Below are positions 55,611-64,000 of a stretch of 64,000 nt of DNA, in pieces. The number at the start of each line of letters is the position of its first letter. Positions within the stretch are counted from its first letter, which is position 1. The DNA lies in the NCBI RefSeq assembly GCF_002197815.1, contig NZ_NIUB01000001.1, positions 1 through 64,000 of the forward strand, written 5' to 3'. This DNA is from Pseudomonas oleovorans subsp. oleovorans. Lineage in GTDB: Bacteria > Pseudomonadota > Gammaproteobacteria > Pseudomonadales > Pseudomonadaceae. Under the pieces are notes generated by a model. It was not told the origin of the DNA. It made no database searches and worked only from the letters and a program-made list of their open reading frames with translations. The position numbers and the translations under genes are program-made.

Positions 55611-56093
55611 ATGGACAAGAATCTGCTGCTGCAAGACGTACTCAGCCATCTGCAGACCGACCTCGAACAGGCCAGCCTCGCCGCCCTCAGCGCCCACGAA
55701 GCGGCCACCCATGAAGAGAACGTCGCCGAGAACAAGTACGACACCCTGGGCCTGGAGGCCGCCTACCTGGCCAGCGGTCAGGCGCGCCGCGTCGAAGAAC
55801 TGCGCCAGACCCTGATCACCTGGCGTCAGCTGCGCCCGCGCCCCTTCGATATCAATCAGGGTATCGAGCTCGGCGTGCTGGTGCAGCTTGCGGCCGAGGA
55901 TGGCCACGAACAATGGCTGTTCCTCGGCCCACCAGGCGCCAGCATGAAACTACAACTGGCCGACCAGACCATCCAGGTGCTCGGCAATACCGCACCGCTC
56001 GGGAAATTGCTGCTCGGCAAGAAGCCTGGCGACGAGATAAGCCTGCCAGTAGGGAGTCGCCAGCAGATTTTCGAGGTGCTGGCAGCCACGTAA
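55611..56093 (+). CDS. GreA/GreB-like C-terminal domain protein
   Basis: 160 aa. N-terminal helical region (LLLQDVLSHLQTDLEQASLAALSAHEAATHEENVAENKYDT), like the coiled-coil of Gre factors but lacking a clear acidic tip. The C-terminal FKBP-like half (LGVLVQLAAEDGHEQWLFLGPPGASMKL ... TAPLGKLLLGKKPGDEISLP) matches GreA/GreB C-terminal domains. It may bind RNA polymerase, but transcript-cleavage activity is doubtful. In pseudomonads annotated as transcription elongation factor GreAB. Start MDKNLLLQ follows a hairpin region by 72 bp. Confidence 0.82.
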   Translation: MDKNLLLQDVLSHLQTDLEQASLAALSAHEAATHEENVAENKYDTLGLEAAYLASGQARRVEELRQTLITWRQLRPRPFDINQGIELGVLVQLAAEDGHEQWLFLGPPGASMKLQLADQTIQVLGNTAPLGKLLLGKKPGDEISLPVGSRQQIFEVLAAT

Positions 56094-56158
56094 GCGGAAC
56101 TATCTGGGCTAAGCTTGGTAATTAGCGATGAACAACACGTCTAGCGAGAGCCAGTACC

Positions 56159-56392
56159 ATGGAAAATCCAATCCACAGCCTGCCAGCCCTGTTCAAGCAG
56201 CTCGGCCTGCCTGACGATGCCGCCAGCATCAACGCCTTCATCAGCACCCATTCGCCGCTGCCGGATGCCTGCAAACTGTCCGATGCTCCGTTCTGGACAC
56301 CGGCGCAGGCCGCGCTGCTGCGCGAAGAAATTCTCGAAGATGCCGACTGGGCAGAAGTAGTCGACCAGCTCAACCTGCTCCTGCACGGCTGA
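56159..56392 (+). CDS. DUF2789 family protein
   Basis: 77 aa, acidic and helical (MENPIHSLPALFKQLGLPDDAASINAFISTH...APFWTPAQAALLREEILEDADW). The whole length matches DUF2789, a small family of unknown function in gammaproteobacteria. No signal peptide or cysteine. It lies 65 bp after the Gre-like gene and may share its promoter. Confidence 0.88.
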   Translation: MENPIHSLPALFKQLGLPDDAASINAFISTHSPLPDACKLSDAPFWTPAQAALLREEILEDADWAEVVDQLNLLLHG

Positions 56393-56417
56393 GCTCACAG
56401 GTCAGCGCATCGGCTGC

Positions 56418-56909
56418 TCAGTTGGCCGCCGTCATCTCGCGCCAGGTCAGGTACATGCGCAGGTCGAATTCGATCTGCGCATAGCCCGGCAACATGTGGT
56501 CGCACAGCTTGTAGAAGGCCTTGTTGTGCTCGCTCTCTTTCAGGTGTGCCAGTTCGTGCACCACGATCATCTGCAAGAAGGCCGGCGCGGCGTCGCGAAA
56601 CAGCGAGGCAACGCGAATTTCCTTCTTCGCCTTGAGCTTGCCGCCCTGCACCCGCGAGACCGCCGTATGCAGGCCCAGCGCGCGGTGGGTGAGATCGAGT
56701 CGATTGTCGTAGAGCACCTTGTCGATAGCCGGCGCGTTCTTCAGGTGTTCCTGCTTGAGCGCCATCACGTAGCCATACAGCGCCTTGTCGCTCTGCACTT
56801 CATGCCGGCCCGGATAGCGCTGCGCCAAGTAGTCACCGAGCCGATCATCGGTGATCAGCTGACGAACCTGCTGCTGCAAGGCGACCGGATAACCCTGTAG
56901 ATACTTCAA
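56418..56909 (-). CDS. YgjP-like zinc metallopeptidase-domain protein
   Basis: 163 aa. It carries the YgjP/DUF45 core with HELAHLKESEHNKAFYKLCDHMLPGY: HExxH-like HELAH motif (about 118-122) and a downstream His in DHMLPGY, forming a probable zinc site. Upstream KKEIRVASLFRDAAPAFLQMIVV strand is typical. The related E. coli YgjP is linked with proteolysis but has no agreed substrate. Located convergent to the DUF2789 gene and next to a sugar dehydrogenase. Confidence 0.88.
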   Translation of the reverse strand: MKYLQGYPVALQQQVRQLITDDRLGDYLAQRYPGRHEVQSDKALYGYVMALKQEHLKNAPAIDKVLYDNRLDLTHRALGLHTAVSRVQGGKLKAKKEIRVASLFRDAAPAFLQMIVVHELAHLKESEHNKAFYKLCDHMLPGYAQIEFDLRMYLTWREMTAAN

Positions 56910-56957
56910 CGCTACGATCCCACATTCATCTGGACCGTCAGTGTAACGGATGCGGCA

Positions 56958-58058
56958 TTACTCGCTGGGCACCACACGCAGCAGACGCCCCTCTGGGTTA
57001 TCGGTGAGCAGATAGAGCGCACCATCCGGCCCACTGCGCACATCGCGAATCCGCTCGCCCAACTCTTCGAAGAGGATTTCCTCACCGGCCAGCATGCCGT
57101 CGCGCACACGGATGCGGCGTACGCTGCGCTCGGCCAGGGTGGCCGCGAACAGGTCGTCCTGCCACTCGGGGAACAACTCGCCGCGATACAGGGTCAGGCT
57201 CGACGGTGCTACCGAGGGTGTCCAGTGCAGCAGTGGCGCGGTCAGCCCCGGCAGCTCGGTGTAGGGGCTGACGCGCGCACCGGTGTAGTCGATACCGAAG
57301 GTCGCCAGCGGCCAGCCATAGTTTTTGCCGGCCTCGATCAGGTTGAGTTCATCACCCCCGCGTGGGCCGTGCTCGTGGCTGTACAGGCGATTGTGCTCGA
57401 CATCGAAGAAGATGCCCTGCACGTTGCGGTGGCCGAGGCTGTAGATTTCCGGCGCCGCGCCGTCCTGGCCGAGCAGCGGGTTGTCCTGCGGTACGCTACC
57501 GTCACGGTTCAGACGCACGATCTTGCCCAGGTGGTTGGCCGGGTTCTGCGCCTCTTCACGCCAGTCGAAACCGTCGCCCAGGGTCAGCACCAGGGTCTTG
57601 TCGGCGAGAAAGGCGATGCGCCCACCGTAATGCGCGGCGCCGGCCTTGAGCGGCTGGGCGGTGAACAGCACTTCGAAGTCGTGCAGTTCGTCATCCACCA
57701 GGCGGGCACGCGCCAGACGCGTGTTGTTGGCCTCCAGCGAGCCGTGCGCGTAAGTCAGGTAAAGCCAGCGGTTGTCGCTGTAGTCCGGGTCCAGCGCCAC
57801 TTCCATCAGTCCGGCCTGGGCAGCGATGAAGACCTCGGGCAGGCCCGCCACCGGCTTGGGATCGACACTGCCGTCGGCTTCGATCATGCGCAGGCGCCCG
57901 ACACGCTCGGTGACCAGCATGCGTCCGTCCGGCAGGAAGGCCACGGCCCAGGGATTCTCCAGCCCTTCGCTGAAGGTTTCGATGCGGTAATCCAGGGCCA
58001 GCAGCGGCGTACTGACGAACAGGCCGCAAAGCATCAGCGCGCGGGTACTTCTCAACAT
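56958..58058 (-). CDS. PQQ-dependent soluble sugar dehydrogenase (Yli-type)
   Basis: 366 aa. Signal peptide MLRSTRALMLCGLFVSTPLLA, then a six-bladed beta-propeller resembling soluble aldose dehydrogenase YliI. Key blocks: GLENPWAVAFLPDGRMLVTERVGRL, LGDGFDWREEAQNPANHLGKIVRLNRDGS, GHRNVQGIFFD, SHEHGPRGGDELN, and IRDVRSGPDGALYLLTD, which supply the PQQ and Ca ligands. Start MLRSTRAL chosen for a normal signal peptide. Periplasmic. Paired downstream of a small membrane protein gene (13-bp gap). Confidence 0.9.
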   Translation of the reverse strand: MLRSTRALMLCGLFVSTPLLALDYRIETFSEGLENPWAVAFLPDGRMLVTERVGRLRMIEADGSVDPKPVAGLPEVFIAAQAGLMEVALDPDYSDNRWLYLTYAHGSLEANNTRLARARLVDDELHDFEVLFTAQPLKAGAAHYGGRIAFLADKTLVLTLGDGFDWREEAQNPANHLGKIVRLNRDGSVPQDNPLLGQDGAAPEIYSLGHRNVQGIFFDVEHNRLYSHEHGPRGGDELNLIEAGKNYGWPLATFGIDYTGARVSPYTELPGLTAPLLHWTPSVAPSSLTLYRGELFPEWQDDLFAATLAERSVRRIRVRDGMLAGEEILFEELGERIRDVRSGPDGALYLLTDNPEGRLLRVVPSE

Positions 58059-58071
58059 GGGCAACGCCTTG

Positions 58072-58548
58072 TCACAGAGAATCGGAAGAAGTTGGCTGCG
58101 CCCGGTAGCGCACCCGCCGACCGAGCAGGCCGAACAGCAGCGCACCGACGCTGCCGCAGGCCATCAGCCCGAGCGTGCCGAACGGGCTGCGGTCGGCGGC
58201 GATCAGCGTCGGCATCGGTGCCAGCACATTGGCCAGCGCCAGCGCCGTCCAGATCGCTGCCGCGCCCGCCAGCACGAAAATTAGCCACCGTAGCGCCGGC
58301 ATGCGGCGCGCCAGCCAGGCGGCCAGCGGTAAGGCAAAGACAAAGCCCAGGGCGCTGAGCAGGATGAACGTCGGGGTAAACCCGAGCAGGTCGAGTGCGG
58401 TGGTGCCAAGGCGCACACTCAGCGGCACCGGTGCACCGATGGCCTGCAGGGCAGCCAGATTGGTCTGGGTCTGGAAGATCGAGGCAAGCAGCGAGGCCAG
58501 CAACACGGCGAGGAGAAAAGCGAGCAACAGACGTGGCTTGCTGGACAT
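58072..58548 (-). CDS. Small membrane protein, probably partner of the sugar dehydrogenase
   Basis: 158 aa. Four predicted transmembrane helices: LLLAFLLAVLLASLLASIF, TFILLSALGFVFALPLAAWL, WLIFVLAGAAAIWTALALA and GLMACGSVGALLFGLLG. It ends in a polar tail. It lies 13 bp upstream of the sugar dehydrogenase gene, so both are probably transcribed together. Possibly a membrane electron acceptor or assembly partner, but there are no cofactor motifs. I do not recognise the family. Confidence 0.75.
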   Translation of the reverse strand: MSSKPRLLLAFLLAVLLASLLASIFQTQTNLAALQAIGAPVPLSVRLGTTALDLLGFTPTFILLSALGFVFALPLAAWLARRMPALRWLIFVLAGAAAIWTALALANVLAPMPTLIAADRSPFGTLGLMACGSVGALLFGLLGRRVRYRAQPTSSDSL

Positions 58549-58678
58549 GGGTGGCAGTTTCCCGGAACGACAGTCCACGAATTATGGCGCACCCCGCCTG
58601 CCCTCACGCTGCGGGAGTTTTACAGGGTTTTACCTCTCGCCGCGTTGCTCACGCCGAGCCCCGTCCATAAAAAGCAGA

Positions 58679-58699
58679 AGCCCCGCACATGGCGGGGCT
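58679..58699 (-). terminator. fba terminator
   Basis: AGCCCCGC (58679-58686) pairs with GCGGGGCT (58692-58699); 5-base loop. On the minus strand TCTGCTTTTT follows, forming an intrinsic terminator 19 bp beyond the fba stop codon. Confidence 0.85.
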
Positions 58700-58717
58700 C
58701 CTGGTCACGCATCAGAC

Positions 58718-59782
58718 TCAGTTGACCTTGGCGTTCAGCTCGCCGCTGGCATAGCGCTGGTACATGCCCTCCAGGGAGATCGGCTTGATCTTGGAGGCAT
58801 TGCCAGCGGTGCCGAAGGCTTCGTAGCGGGCGATGCAGATGTCGCGCATGGCGACGATGGTCTTGGCGAAGAACTTGCGCGGGTCGAACTCGCTCGGGTG
58901 CTCGGCCATCATGCGGCGGATCGCACCGGTGGAAGCCAGACGCAGGTCGGTGTCGATATTGACCTTGCGCACGCCGTGCTTGATGCCTTCGACGATTTCC
59001 TCGACCGGCACACCGTAGGTTTCCTTGATGTCACCGCCGAATTCGTTGATCACCTTCAGCCATTCCTGCGGAACGGAGGAGGAACCGTGCATCACCAGGT
59101 GGGTGTTGGGGATGCGCTTGTGGATTTCCTTGATGCGCTCGATGGAGAGCACGTCGCCGGTTGGCGGCTTGGTGAACTTGTAAGCGCCGTGGCTGGTGCC
59201 GATGGCGATGGCCAGGGCGTCGACCTGGGTAGCCTTGACGAAGTCAGCGGCTTCCTCCGGGTCGGTCAGCAGTTGGCTGTGATCGAGCACGCCCTCGGCG
59301 CCGACGCCGTCTTCTTCACCGGCCATGCCGGTTTCCAGGCTGCCCAGGCAACCCAGCTCGCCTTCCACGGACACGCCGCAGGCGTGGGCGAAGGCCACGG
59401 TCTGCTGAGTCACGCGGACGTTGTAGTCGTAATCGGCCGGGGTCTTGCCGTCTTCTTTCAGCGAGCCGTCCATCATCACCGAGGAAAAGCCCAGCTGGAT
59501 GGAGCGCTGGCACACGTCAGGGCTGGTGCCGTGGTCCTGGTGCATGCACACCGGAATGTGCGGGAATTCTTCGATGGCAGCCAGGATCAGGTGGCGCAGG
59601 AACGGCGCACCGGCGTACTTGCGGGCACCAGCGGAGGCCTGGACGATGACCGGCGAATCGGTCTTGTCGGCGGCTTCCATGATGGCGCGCATCTGCTCGA
59701 GGTTGTTGACGTTGAAGGCCGGCACGCCGTAGCCGAATTCGGCGGCGTGGTCGAGCATCTGGCGCATGCTGATAAGTGCCAT
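58718..59782 (-). CDS. fba: Class II fructose-1,6-bisphosphate aldolase
   Basis: 354 aa, typical for class II type in pseudomonads. It interconverts fructose-1,6-bisphosphate with DHAP and glyceraldehyde-3-phosphate; zinc enzyme. Zinc ligands: His in [11 protein letters not shown] (about 80-88) and further His in [10 protein letters not shown] and [10 protein letters not shown]. Start [19 protein letters not shown], with an upstream in-frame start rejected. Runs in the same direction as pgk-epd-tkt, with two lipoprotein genes between. Gluconeogenic direction likely dominant. Confidence 0.97.
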   Translation of the reverse strand: MALISMRQMLDHAAEFGYGVPAFNVNNLEQMRAIMEAADKTDSPVIVQASAGARKYAGAPFLRHLILAAIEEFPHIPVCMHQDHGTSPDVCQRSIQLGFSSVMMDGSLKEDGKTPADYDYNVRVTQQTVAFAHACGVSVEGELGCLGSLETGMAGEEDGVGAEGVLDHSQLLTDPEEAADFVKATQVDALAIAIGTSHGAYKFTKPPTGDVLSIERIKEIHKRIPNTHLVMHGSSSVPQEWLKVINEFGGDIKETYGVPVEEIVEGIKHGVRKVNIDTDLRLASTGAIRRMMAEHPSEFDPRKFFAKTIVAMRDICIARYEAFGTAGNASKIKPISLEGMYQRYASGELNAKVN

Positions 59783-59905
59783 GGTGTTTCTGTCTCCCGG
59801 TTTGGAGGTCGTTAATCGTGCAAGCCTGCCGCAGGGGCAGGCGTTGTTCAAGTTTCGTGAAGCTGGGGCATGCCCGCAGCTCTCGTCTCGGCGTCGCCGA
59901 GGATG

Positions 59906-60232
59906 TTACGGAGCCTTGCAACCACGGCCTATAAGGTCATCTGTTGCGGTCCAGTAGACCAGACCTTCCTCACCCTTGGTGTGGAAGGACAGACGCCCAT
60001 CGCTGTACAGCGCGCCGGATGCAGCTGGCTCCTGAGTCAGACGATAGACGATGTCGTCACCACCCAGGCGCACATCCACCTGGTCGACGCTGCCGTTGGC
60101 GAAGCGCCACAGCACTTCGGTCTGGCTGTCGCATACCCAGCGATTCCATTGCTCCGGCGCCGCCGGCTGACTGCTGCAGGCCGCCAGCAGCGTGGCGGCG
60201 ACAGCAAGCCCCGCCAGTCTGATTCCGCTCAT
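59906..60232 (-). CDS. MliC-like lysozyme-inhibitor lipoprotein
   Basis: 108 aa. Signal peptide with lipobox LLAACSS (Cys about 19). The mature part has the MliC/PliC pattern: WVCDSQTEVLWRFANGSVDQVDVRLGGDDIVYRL (about 32-65) and SGALYSDGRLSFHTKGEEGLVYW, ending in Cys-containing GRGCKAP, with disulfide pairing of the two cysteines likely. MliC-type lipoproteins in the envelope inhibit c-type lysozyme. Located between fba and a small lipoprotein gene. Confidence 0.88.
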   Translation of the reverse strand: MSGIRLAGLAVAATLLAACSSQPAAPEQWNRWVCDSQTEVLWRFANGSVDQVDVRLGGDDIVYRLTQEPAASGALYSDGRLSFHTKGEEGLVYWTATDDLIGRGCKAP

Positions 60233-60244
60233 TGCTTCTCCTCG

Positions 60245-60430
60245 TCAGCAACGCTGTTCCGGTGCCGCGCCAGTGGGTTGACCACTGCTTTGCTCGACAC
60301 GCTGATCATCCTGAGTGGTCGGGGTTTCGATCTGCGCCGGGCTGAATACCTCGCAGGCCGCCTCCCTTCCTGCGCCGGCACAACCGGCCAGCAACATACC
60401 AACCACGCTCAAAGCGGCTAACTTGTCCAT
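60245..60430 (-). CDS. Small lipoprotein downstream of pgk
   Basis: 61 aa. MDKLAALSVVGMLLAGCAG is a lipoprotein signal peptide (Cys about 17). The mature part, GAGREAACEVFSPAQIETPTTQDDQ, is short, polar and Thr/Gln-rich, with further Cys residues. No family recognised. It lies 104 bp after pgk and 12 bp before the MliC-like gene, so the two are probably transcribed together. A start 14 codons upstream is less likely. Confidence 0.72.
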   Translation of the reverse strand: MDKLAALSVVGMLLAGCAGAGREAACEVFSPAQIETPTTQDDQRVEQSSGQPTGAAPEQRC

Positions 60431-60534
60431 GACATGATTCCTTGTACGATGATCCGGTTTTCTACAGACCACCCGTTCACGTCAGGGTTTTATCGGCCGC
60501 GGCGTAGGGTGACTCCCTTCACCCTAGCTGGCGA

Positions 60535-61695
60535 TCACTGTGCGCGCTGCTCCAGCACCTCAACCGCTGGCAGCACCTTGCCTTCGACAAACTCGAGGAA
60601 GGCGCCACCACCGGTGGAAATGTAGGAAATCTTGTCCGCCACGCCGTACTTGTCGATGGCCGCCAGGGTATCGCCGCCGCCGGCGATGGAGAACGCAGGG
60701 CTTTCAGCGATGGCCAGGGCCAGGGCCTTGGTGCCGTTGCCGAACTGGTCGAACTCGAACACGCCGACCGGGCCGTTCCACAGGATGGTCTGCGAGGCCT
60801 TGAGCATTTCGGCGAACATCGCCGCGGTCTGCGGGCCGATATCCAGGATCATATCGTCCTCGGCCACTTCACTAACGGCTTTCACGGTTGCTTCGGCATC
60901 TTCGGCAAAGGCCTTGGCCACCACCACGTCCACCGGCAGCGGCACACTGACCTTGGCCGCGATGGCCTTGGCGGTGTCGACCAGATCGGCCTCGTACAGC
61001 GACTTGCCCACCGGCAGGCCGGCAGCGGCGAGGAAGGTGTTGGCGATGCCGCCGCCGACGATCAGCGAGTCGCAGATATCGGCCAGGGAATTAAGCACGT
61101 CGAGCTTGGTCGACACCTTGGAGCCGGCGACGATGGCCAGCATCGGCCGGGCCGGCTTGTCCAGCGCCTTGCCCAGGGCATCCAGCTCGGCAGCCAGCAG
61201 CGGGCCGGCGCAGGCGACCTTGGCGAACTTGGCCACGCCATGGGTCGAGCCCTGGGCGCGGTGAGCGGTTCCGAAGGCGTCCATCACGAACACGTCGCAC
61301 AGGGCAGCGTACTGCTGGGCCAGCTCGTCGGTGTTCTTCTTTTCACCCTTGTTGAAGCGCACGTTCTCCAGCAGCACCAGCTCGCCGGGCTTGACCTCGA
61401 CACCGCCAAGGTAGTCCTTGACCAGCGGCACGTCACGACCGAGCGCCTTGCTCAGGTAGGCGGCGACCGGCGCCAGGCTGTCTTCCTCGCTGTAGATGCC
61501 CTCTTCCGGGCGACCCAGGTGCGAGCAGACCAGCACGGCAGCGCCCTTCTCCAGCGCCAGCTTGATGGTCGGCAAGGAGGCGAGGATACGCGCGTCGCTC
61601 TTGACCACACCGTCCTTCACCGGGACGTTGAGGTCTTCGCGGATCAACACGCGCTTACCAGCGAGGTCGAGGTCGGTCATCTTCAGAACGGTCAT
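60535..61695 (-). CDS. pgk: Phosphoglycerate kinase
   Basis: 386 aa. It interconverts 1,3-bisphosphoglycerate and 3-phosphoglycerate with ADP/ATP. N-terminal substrate site [13 protein letters not shown] and the conserved [14 protein letters not shown], plus C-terminal [13 protein letters not shown] and [14 protein letters not shown], are all present. [16 protein letters not shown] start has a reasonable ribosome site. Part of the tkt-epd-pgk-fba cluster, with 86 bp to epd; that gap holds part of a palindromic repeat. Confidence 0.97.
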   Translation of the reverse strand: MTVLKMTDLDLAGKRVLIREDLNVPVKDGVVKSDARILASLPTIKLALEKGAAVLVCSHLGRPEEGIYSEEDSLAPVAAYLSKALGRDVPLVKDYLGGVEVKPGELVLLENVRFNKGEKKNTDELAQQYAALCDVFVMDAFGTAHRAQGSTHGVAKFAKVACAGPLLAAELDALGKALDKPARPMLAIVAGSKVSTKLDVLNSLADICDSLIVGGGIANTFLAAAGLPVGKSLYEADLVDTAKAIAAKVSVPLPVDVVVAKAFAEDAEATVKAVSEVAEDDMILDIGPQTAAMFAEMLKASQTILWNGPVGVFEFDQFGNGTKALALAIAESPAFSIAGGGDTLAAIDKYGVADKISYISTGGGAFLEFVEGKVLPAVEVLEQRAQ

Positions 61696-61762
61696 AAATC
61701 AGTCCTTCACGGGGGCTGGTTACGCCAAACCACAAGCGGCTGCGCGTCGGCGATACTGCGTT

Positions 61763-61821
61763 AAAAACAGGCTCAGAATGCTCATTTACACCTCGTAAAC
61801 TGCGCTTCTTCGCCTGTTTTT
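61763..61821. repeat. Palindromic repeat overlapping the epd stop codon
   Basis: Outer arms AAAAACAGGC (61763-61772) and GCCTGTTTTT (61812-61821); inner hairpin TTTAC-acctc-GTAAA (61785-61799). The epd coding region ends at 61782, inside it. The pattern resembles dispersed Pseudomonas elements that I recall elsewhere. The T-run on both strands could also let it act as a bidirectional terminator. Confidence 0.75.
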
Positions 61822-62900
61822 GCCTTGTCTCGCTCTAGCTCGCTCACTTGTGGATTGGCTTGATTGGCTTGTAGGAGAAAATGTTCGGCGACATCGAGCA
61901 TGCGGTTGGCAAACCCCCACTCGTTGTCGAACCAGGCCAGCAGGTTGACCAGGCGCGGGCCGGACACGCGGGTCTGGCTGCCGTCGACGATGGCCGAGTG
62001 CGGGTCGTGGTTGAAGTCGCAGCTGGCGTGCGGCAATTCGGTGTAGGCCAGCAGCCCCCTGAGCGGGCCACTCTCCGCCGCCTGACGCAGCACGCGGTTG
62101 ATCTCTTCTGCCGAAGTATCGCGCGCCGTCTGCAGGGTGATGTCCAGGCACGAGACGTTGACCGTCGGCACCCGGATGGCCTTGGCCTGAATACGCCCGG
62201 CCAGCTCCGGCAGCAGGCGCTCGATACCGCGCGCCAGGCCGGTGGACACCGGGATCACCGACTGGAAGGCCGAGCGCGTGCGGCGCAGGTCTTCGTGGTG
62301 ATAGGCATCGATCACTGGCTGGTCATTCATTGCCGAGTGGATGGTGGTAATGGAGACGTACTCCAGACCCACCACCTCATCGAGCAATTTCAACAGCGGC
62401 ACACCGCAGTTGGTGGTACAGGACGCATTCGACACCAGGCGCTCGGCACCGCTCAGGCACTGCTGATTGACGCCAAAGACGACAGTGGCGTCGATATCCG
62501 CCTCGCTGGCCATCGGCTGCGACAGCAACACCCGCGGAGCGCCAGCGTCGATGAAACGCTGCGCCTGATCGCGGGTGACGTACTGCCCGGAACACTCCAG
62601 CAGCAGGTCGATATCCAGCGCGGCCCAGTCGATGGCCTCGGGCTCGCTCTGGCGCAGCACCTTCACGCAATCGCCGTTTATATGCAGGCAGTCGCCATCG
62701 ACCTTCACCTCGCCGGGAAAGCGCCCGTGGGTGGAGTCGAAGCGGGTCAGGTATTCGATGCTGGCCTGGTCGGCCAGGTCATTCAGCGCGACGATTTCCA
62801 GACTCGCCGAATCGCCACGCTCGTGCAGCGCGCGCAGCACGCAACGGCCGATGCGGCCATAACCGTTGAGGGCGACACGATAGGGGCGTTGTCGTGACAT
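61782..62900 (-). CDS. epd: D-erythrose-4-phosphate dehydrogenase (GAPDH-type)
   Basis: 372 aa. GAPDH-fold enzyme that oxidises erythrose-4-phosphate to 4-phosphoerythronate, the first step of pyridoxal phosphate synthesis by the DXP-dependent route. NAD motif NGYGRIGRCVLRAL (about 9-22), catalytic Cys in SNASCTTNCG (about 163), and the WFDNEWGFANRM end. The last ~28 residues (QANQANPQV...) are extra and run into a repeat. Usual length is ~345. Gene order tkt-epd-pgk matches other gammaproteobacteria. A start 22 codons upstream was rejected in favour of MSRQRPYRVALNG. Confidence 0.94.
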   Translation of the reverse strand: MSRQRPYRVALNGYGRIGRCVLRALHERGDSASLEIVALNDLADQASIEYLTRFDSTHGRFPGEVKVDGDCLHINGDCVKVLRQSEPEAIDWAALDIDLLLECSGQYVTRDQAQRFIDAGAPRVLLSQPMASEADIDATVVFGVNQQCLSGAERLVSNASCTTNCGVPLLKLLDEVVGLEYVSITTIHSAMNDQPVIDAYHHEDLRRTRSAFQSVIPVSTGLARGIERLLPELAGRIQAKAIRVPTVNVSCLDITLQTARDTSAEEINRVLRQAAESGPLRGLLAYTELPHASCDFNHDPHSAIVDGSQTRVSGPRLVNLLAWFDNEWGFANRMLDVAEHFLLQANQANPQVSELERDKAKTGEEAQFTRCK

Positions 62901-62927
62901 AGGCGCTCGCAAGGCAAAAGGAACCCG

Positions 62928-62995
62928 GTAGGAGCGAGCTCTGCTCGCGAACCCTGCGCGAGGCAAACAGCTTCGCGAGCAGAGCTCGCTCCTAC
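62928..62995. repeat. REP-like palindromic repeat between tkt and epd
   Basis: GTAGGAGCGAGCTCTGCTCGCGAA (62928-62951) and inverse TTCGCGAGCAGAGCTCGCTCCTAC (62972-62995). Same family and nearly the same arms as the one at 7897-7964, which shows recent dispersal. It lies 27 bp upstream of the epd start and only 7 bp after the tkt stop. Confidence 0.9.
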
Positions 62996-63002
62996 GGAAG
63001 GG

Positions 63003-64000
63003 TCAGGCGTCCAGCAGTTCTTCGGCAGTGGCGACGATGTTGTCGACGGTGAAGCCGAAGTGCTCGAACAGGGCCGGAGCCGGGGCCGACTCGCCGAAGC
63101 TGGTCATGCCGATGATGCGACCTTCCAGGCCCACGTACTTGTACCAGAAGTCGGCATGCGCGGCCTCGATGGCGATGCGCGCACCGACCTGCAGCGGCAG
63201 CACGGCCTGCTTGTAGGCGGCGTCCTGCTGGTCGAACACGCTGGTCGACGGCATGGAGACCACGCGCACCTTGCGCCCGTCGGCGGTCAGTTTGTCGTAG
63301 GCGGCAACGGCCAGCCCGACTTCCGAACCGGTGGCGATCAGGATCAGTTCCGGCTCGCCGACGCTGTCCTTGAGTACGTAACCGCCACGTTCAATATCAC
63401 TAAGCTGCTGGGCATCACGCGGCTGATGCGGCAGGTTCTGGCGGCTGAACACCAGGGCGCTCGGGCCGTCGGCGCGCTCGATGGCGTACTTCCAGGCCAC
63501 GGCGGACTCCACGGCATCGGCCGGGCGCCAGGTGTCGAGGTTCGGCGTGCCACGCAGGCTGGCCAGTTGCTCGATCGGCTGGTGGGTCGGGCCGTCTTCG
63601 CCGAGACCGATGGAGTCGTGGGTGAACACGTACAGCACACGCTGCTTCATCAGCGCGGACATGCGCACGGCGTTGCGCGCGTATTCCATGAAGATCAGGA
63701 AGGTCGCGCCGTACGGCACGAAACCGCCGTGCAGGGCGATACCGTTCATGATCGCGCTCATGCCGAACTCACGCACACCGTAGAATATGTAGTTGCCGGA
63801 GGCATCTTCGGCGGAGACGCCCTTGCAGCCCTTCCACAGGGTCAGGTTGGAGCCGGCCAGGTCGGCCGAACCGCCAAGGAATTCCGGCAGCAGCGGGCCG
63901 AAGGCATTCAGCGCGTTCTGGCTGGCCTTGCGGCTGGCGATGGTCTCGCCCTTGGCGGCGACTTCTTGGATATAGGCGCTGGCCTTCTCGGCAAAATCGC
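63003..64000 (-). CDS. tkt: Transketolase, partial (5' part beyond the right edge)
   Basis: The C-terminal ~332 residues are present; the start codon and N-terminal thiamine-diphosphate domain lie past position 64000. The frame is open to the edge. It carries [32 protein letters not shown], the Pyr-domain [46 protein letters not shown] (conserved transketolase motif with catalytic His) and the C-terminal domain ending TAEELLDA. Transketolase moves two-carbon units in the pentose phosphate pathway and makes erythrose-4-phosphate, the substrate of the adjacent epd. Confidence 0.96.
   Translation of the reverse strand, partial: DFAEKASAYIQEVAAKGETIASRKASQNALNAFGPLLPEFLGGSADLAGSNLTLWKGCKGVSAEDASGNYIFYGVREFGMSAIMNGIALHGGFVPYGATFLIFMEYARNAVRMSALMKQRVLYVFTHDSIGLGEDGPTHQPIEQLASLRGTPNLDTWRPADAVESAVAWKYAIERADGPSALVFSRQNLPHQPRDAQQLSDIERGGYVLKDSVGEPELILIATGSEVGLAVAAYDKLTADGRKVRVVSMPSTSVFDQQDAAYKQAVLPLQVGARIAIEAAHADFWYKYVGLEGRIIGMTSFGESAPAPALFEHFGFTVDNIVATAEELLDA

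Overview
This window is chromosomal DNA of a Pseudomonas, most likely of the P. mendocina / P. alcaliphila / P. oleovorans group. The evidence is the high GC, strongly GC3-biased codon use, medium-chain PHA phasins next to ubiE, separate hisI and hisE, a choline/glycine-betaine/dimethylglycine catabolic locus and REP-like palindromes. Gene neighbourhoods match, in blocks, those remembered for P. aeruginosa, but the blocks are joined in a different order. The species call is inference; no rRNA or tRNA gene was seen.

Layout. 0-0.13 kb: the 5' end of a group II intron on the minus strand, directly behind the phaF terminator. 0.17-1.9 kb: phaF, phaI and a small PHA-system protein (minus). 2.0-7.9 kb: a tight plus-strand run ubiE-ubiJ-ubiB-hisI-hisE-tatA-tatB-tatC-rsmE (ubiquinone synthesis, histidine synthesis, twin-arginine export, 16S rRNA methylation). 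8-12.5 kb: dtd-pip, small lipoproteins, a lipocalin, a DUF924 protein and fbp. 12.5-13.4 kb: a decayed diguanylate cyclase. 13.6-18.5 kb: a DUF3999/DUF2339 membrane pair. 18.8 kb: a YkgJ cysteine-cluster protein.

19.3-39.7 kb is one metabolic island. A dipeptidase, a DUF5943-like protein, dgcA, dgcB and two ETF-like subunits demethylate dimethylglycine. GbdR is the AraC/GlxA-type activator. CbcVWX plus a second binding protein import choline and betaine. BetI-BetB-BetA oxidise choline to glycine betaine. A broken binding-protein remnant lies between gbdR and cbcV, and about 1 kb of non-coding leader with strong hairpins precedes cbcV. Spacers in this island carry dispersed repeats, including an IS4-type miniature element inserted exactly into a terminator loop.

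39.9-46.2 kb: an MFS exporter, dbpA, a REC-REC-GGDEF response regulator, a periplasmic solute-binding protein and an HI0933-type flavoprotein. 46.3-49.9 kb is a decay zone: truncated SLC13 permease, alanine dehydrogenase with a frameshift and an internal deletion, frameshifted glutathione transferase, and an NfeD-type protease with an abnormal C terminus. Intact intradiol dioxygenase and YfcG-like genes lie between them. 51.3-58.5 kb: a YccS-like transporter, a 7TM-DISM/GGDEF cyclase, small housekeeping proteins, a YgjP-like metallopeptidase, a soluble sugar dehydrogenase and a membrane protein. 58.7-64 kb: the central-carbon cluster fba - two small lipoproteins - pgk - epd - tkt (tkt runs off the right edge), all on the minus strand.

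No prophage, CRISPR array, secretion system or obvious defence island is present. The most noteworthy features are the intron at the phaF terminator, the miniature element in the betX terminator, the structured cbcV leader, two perfect palindromes, and the clustered pseudogenes.
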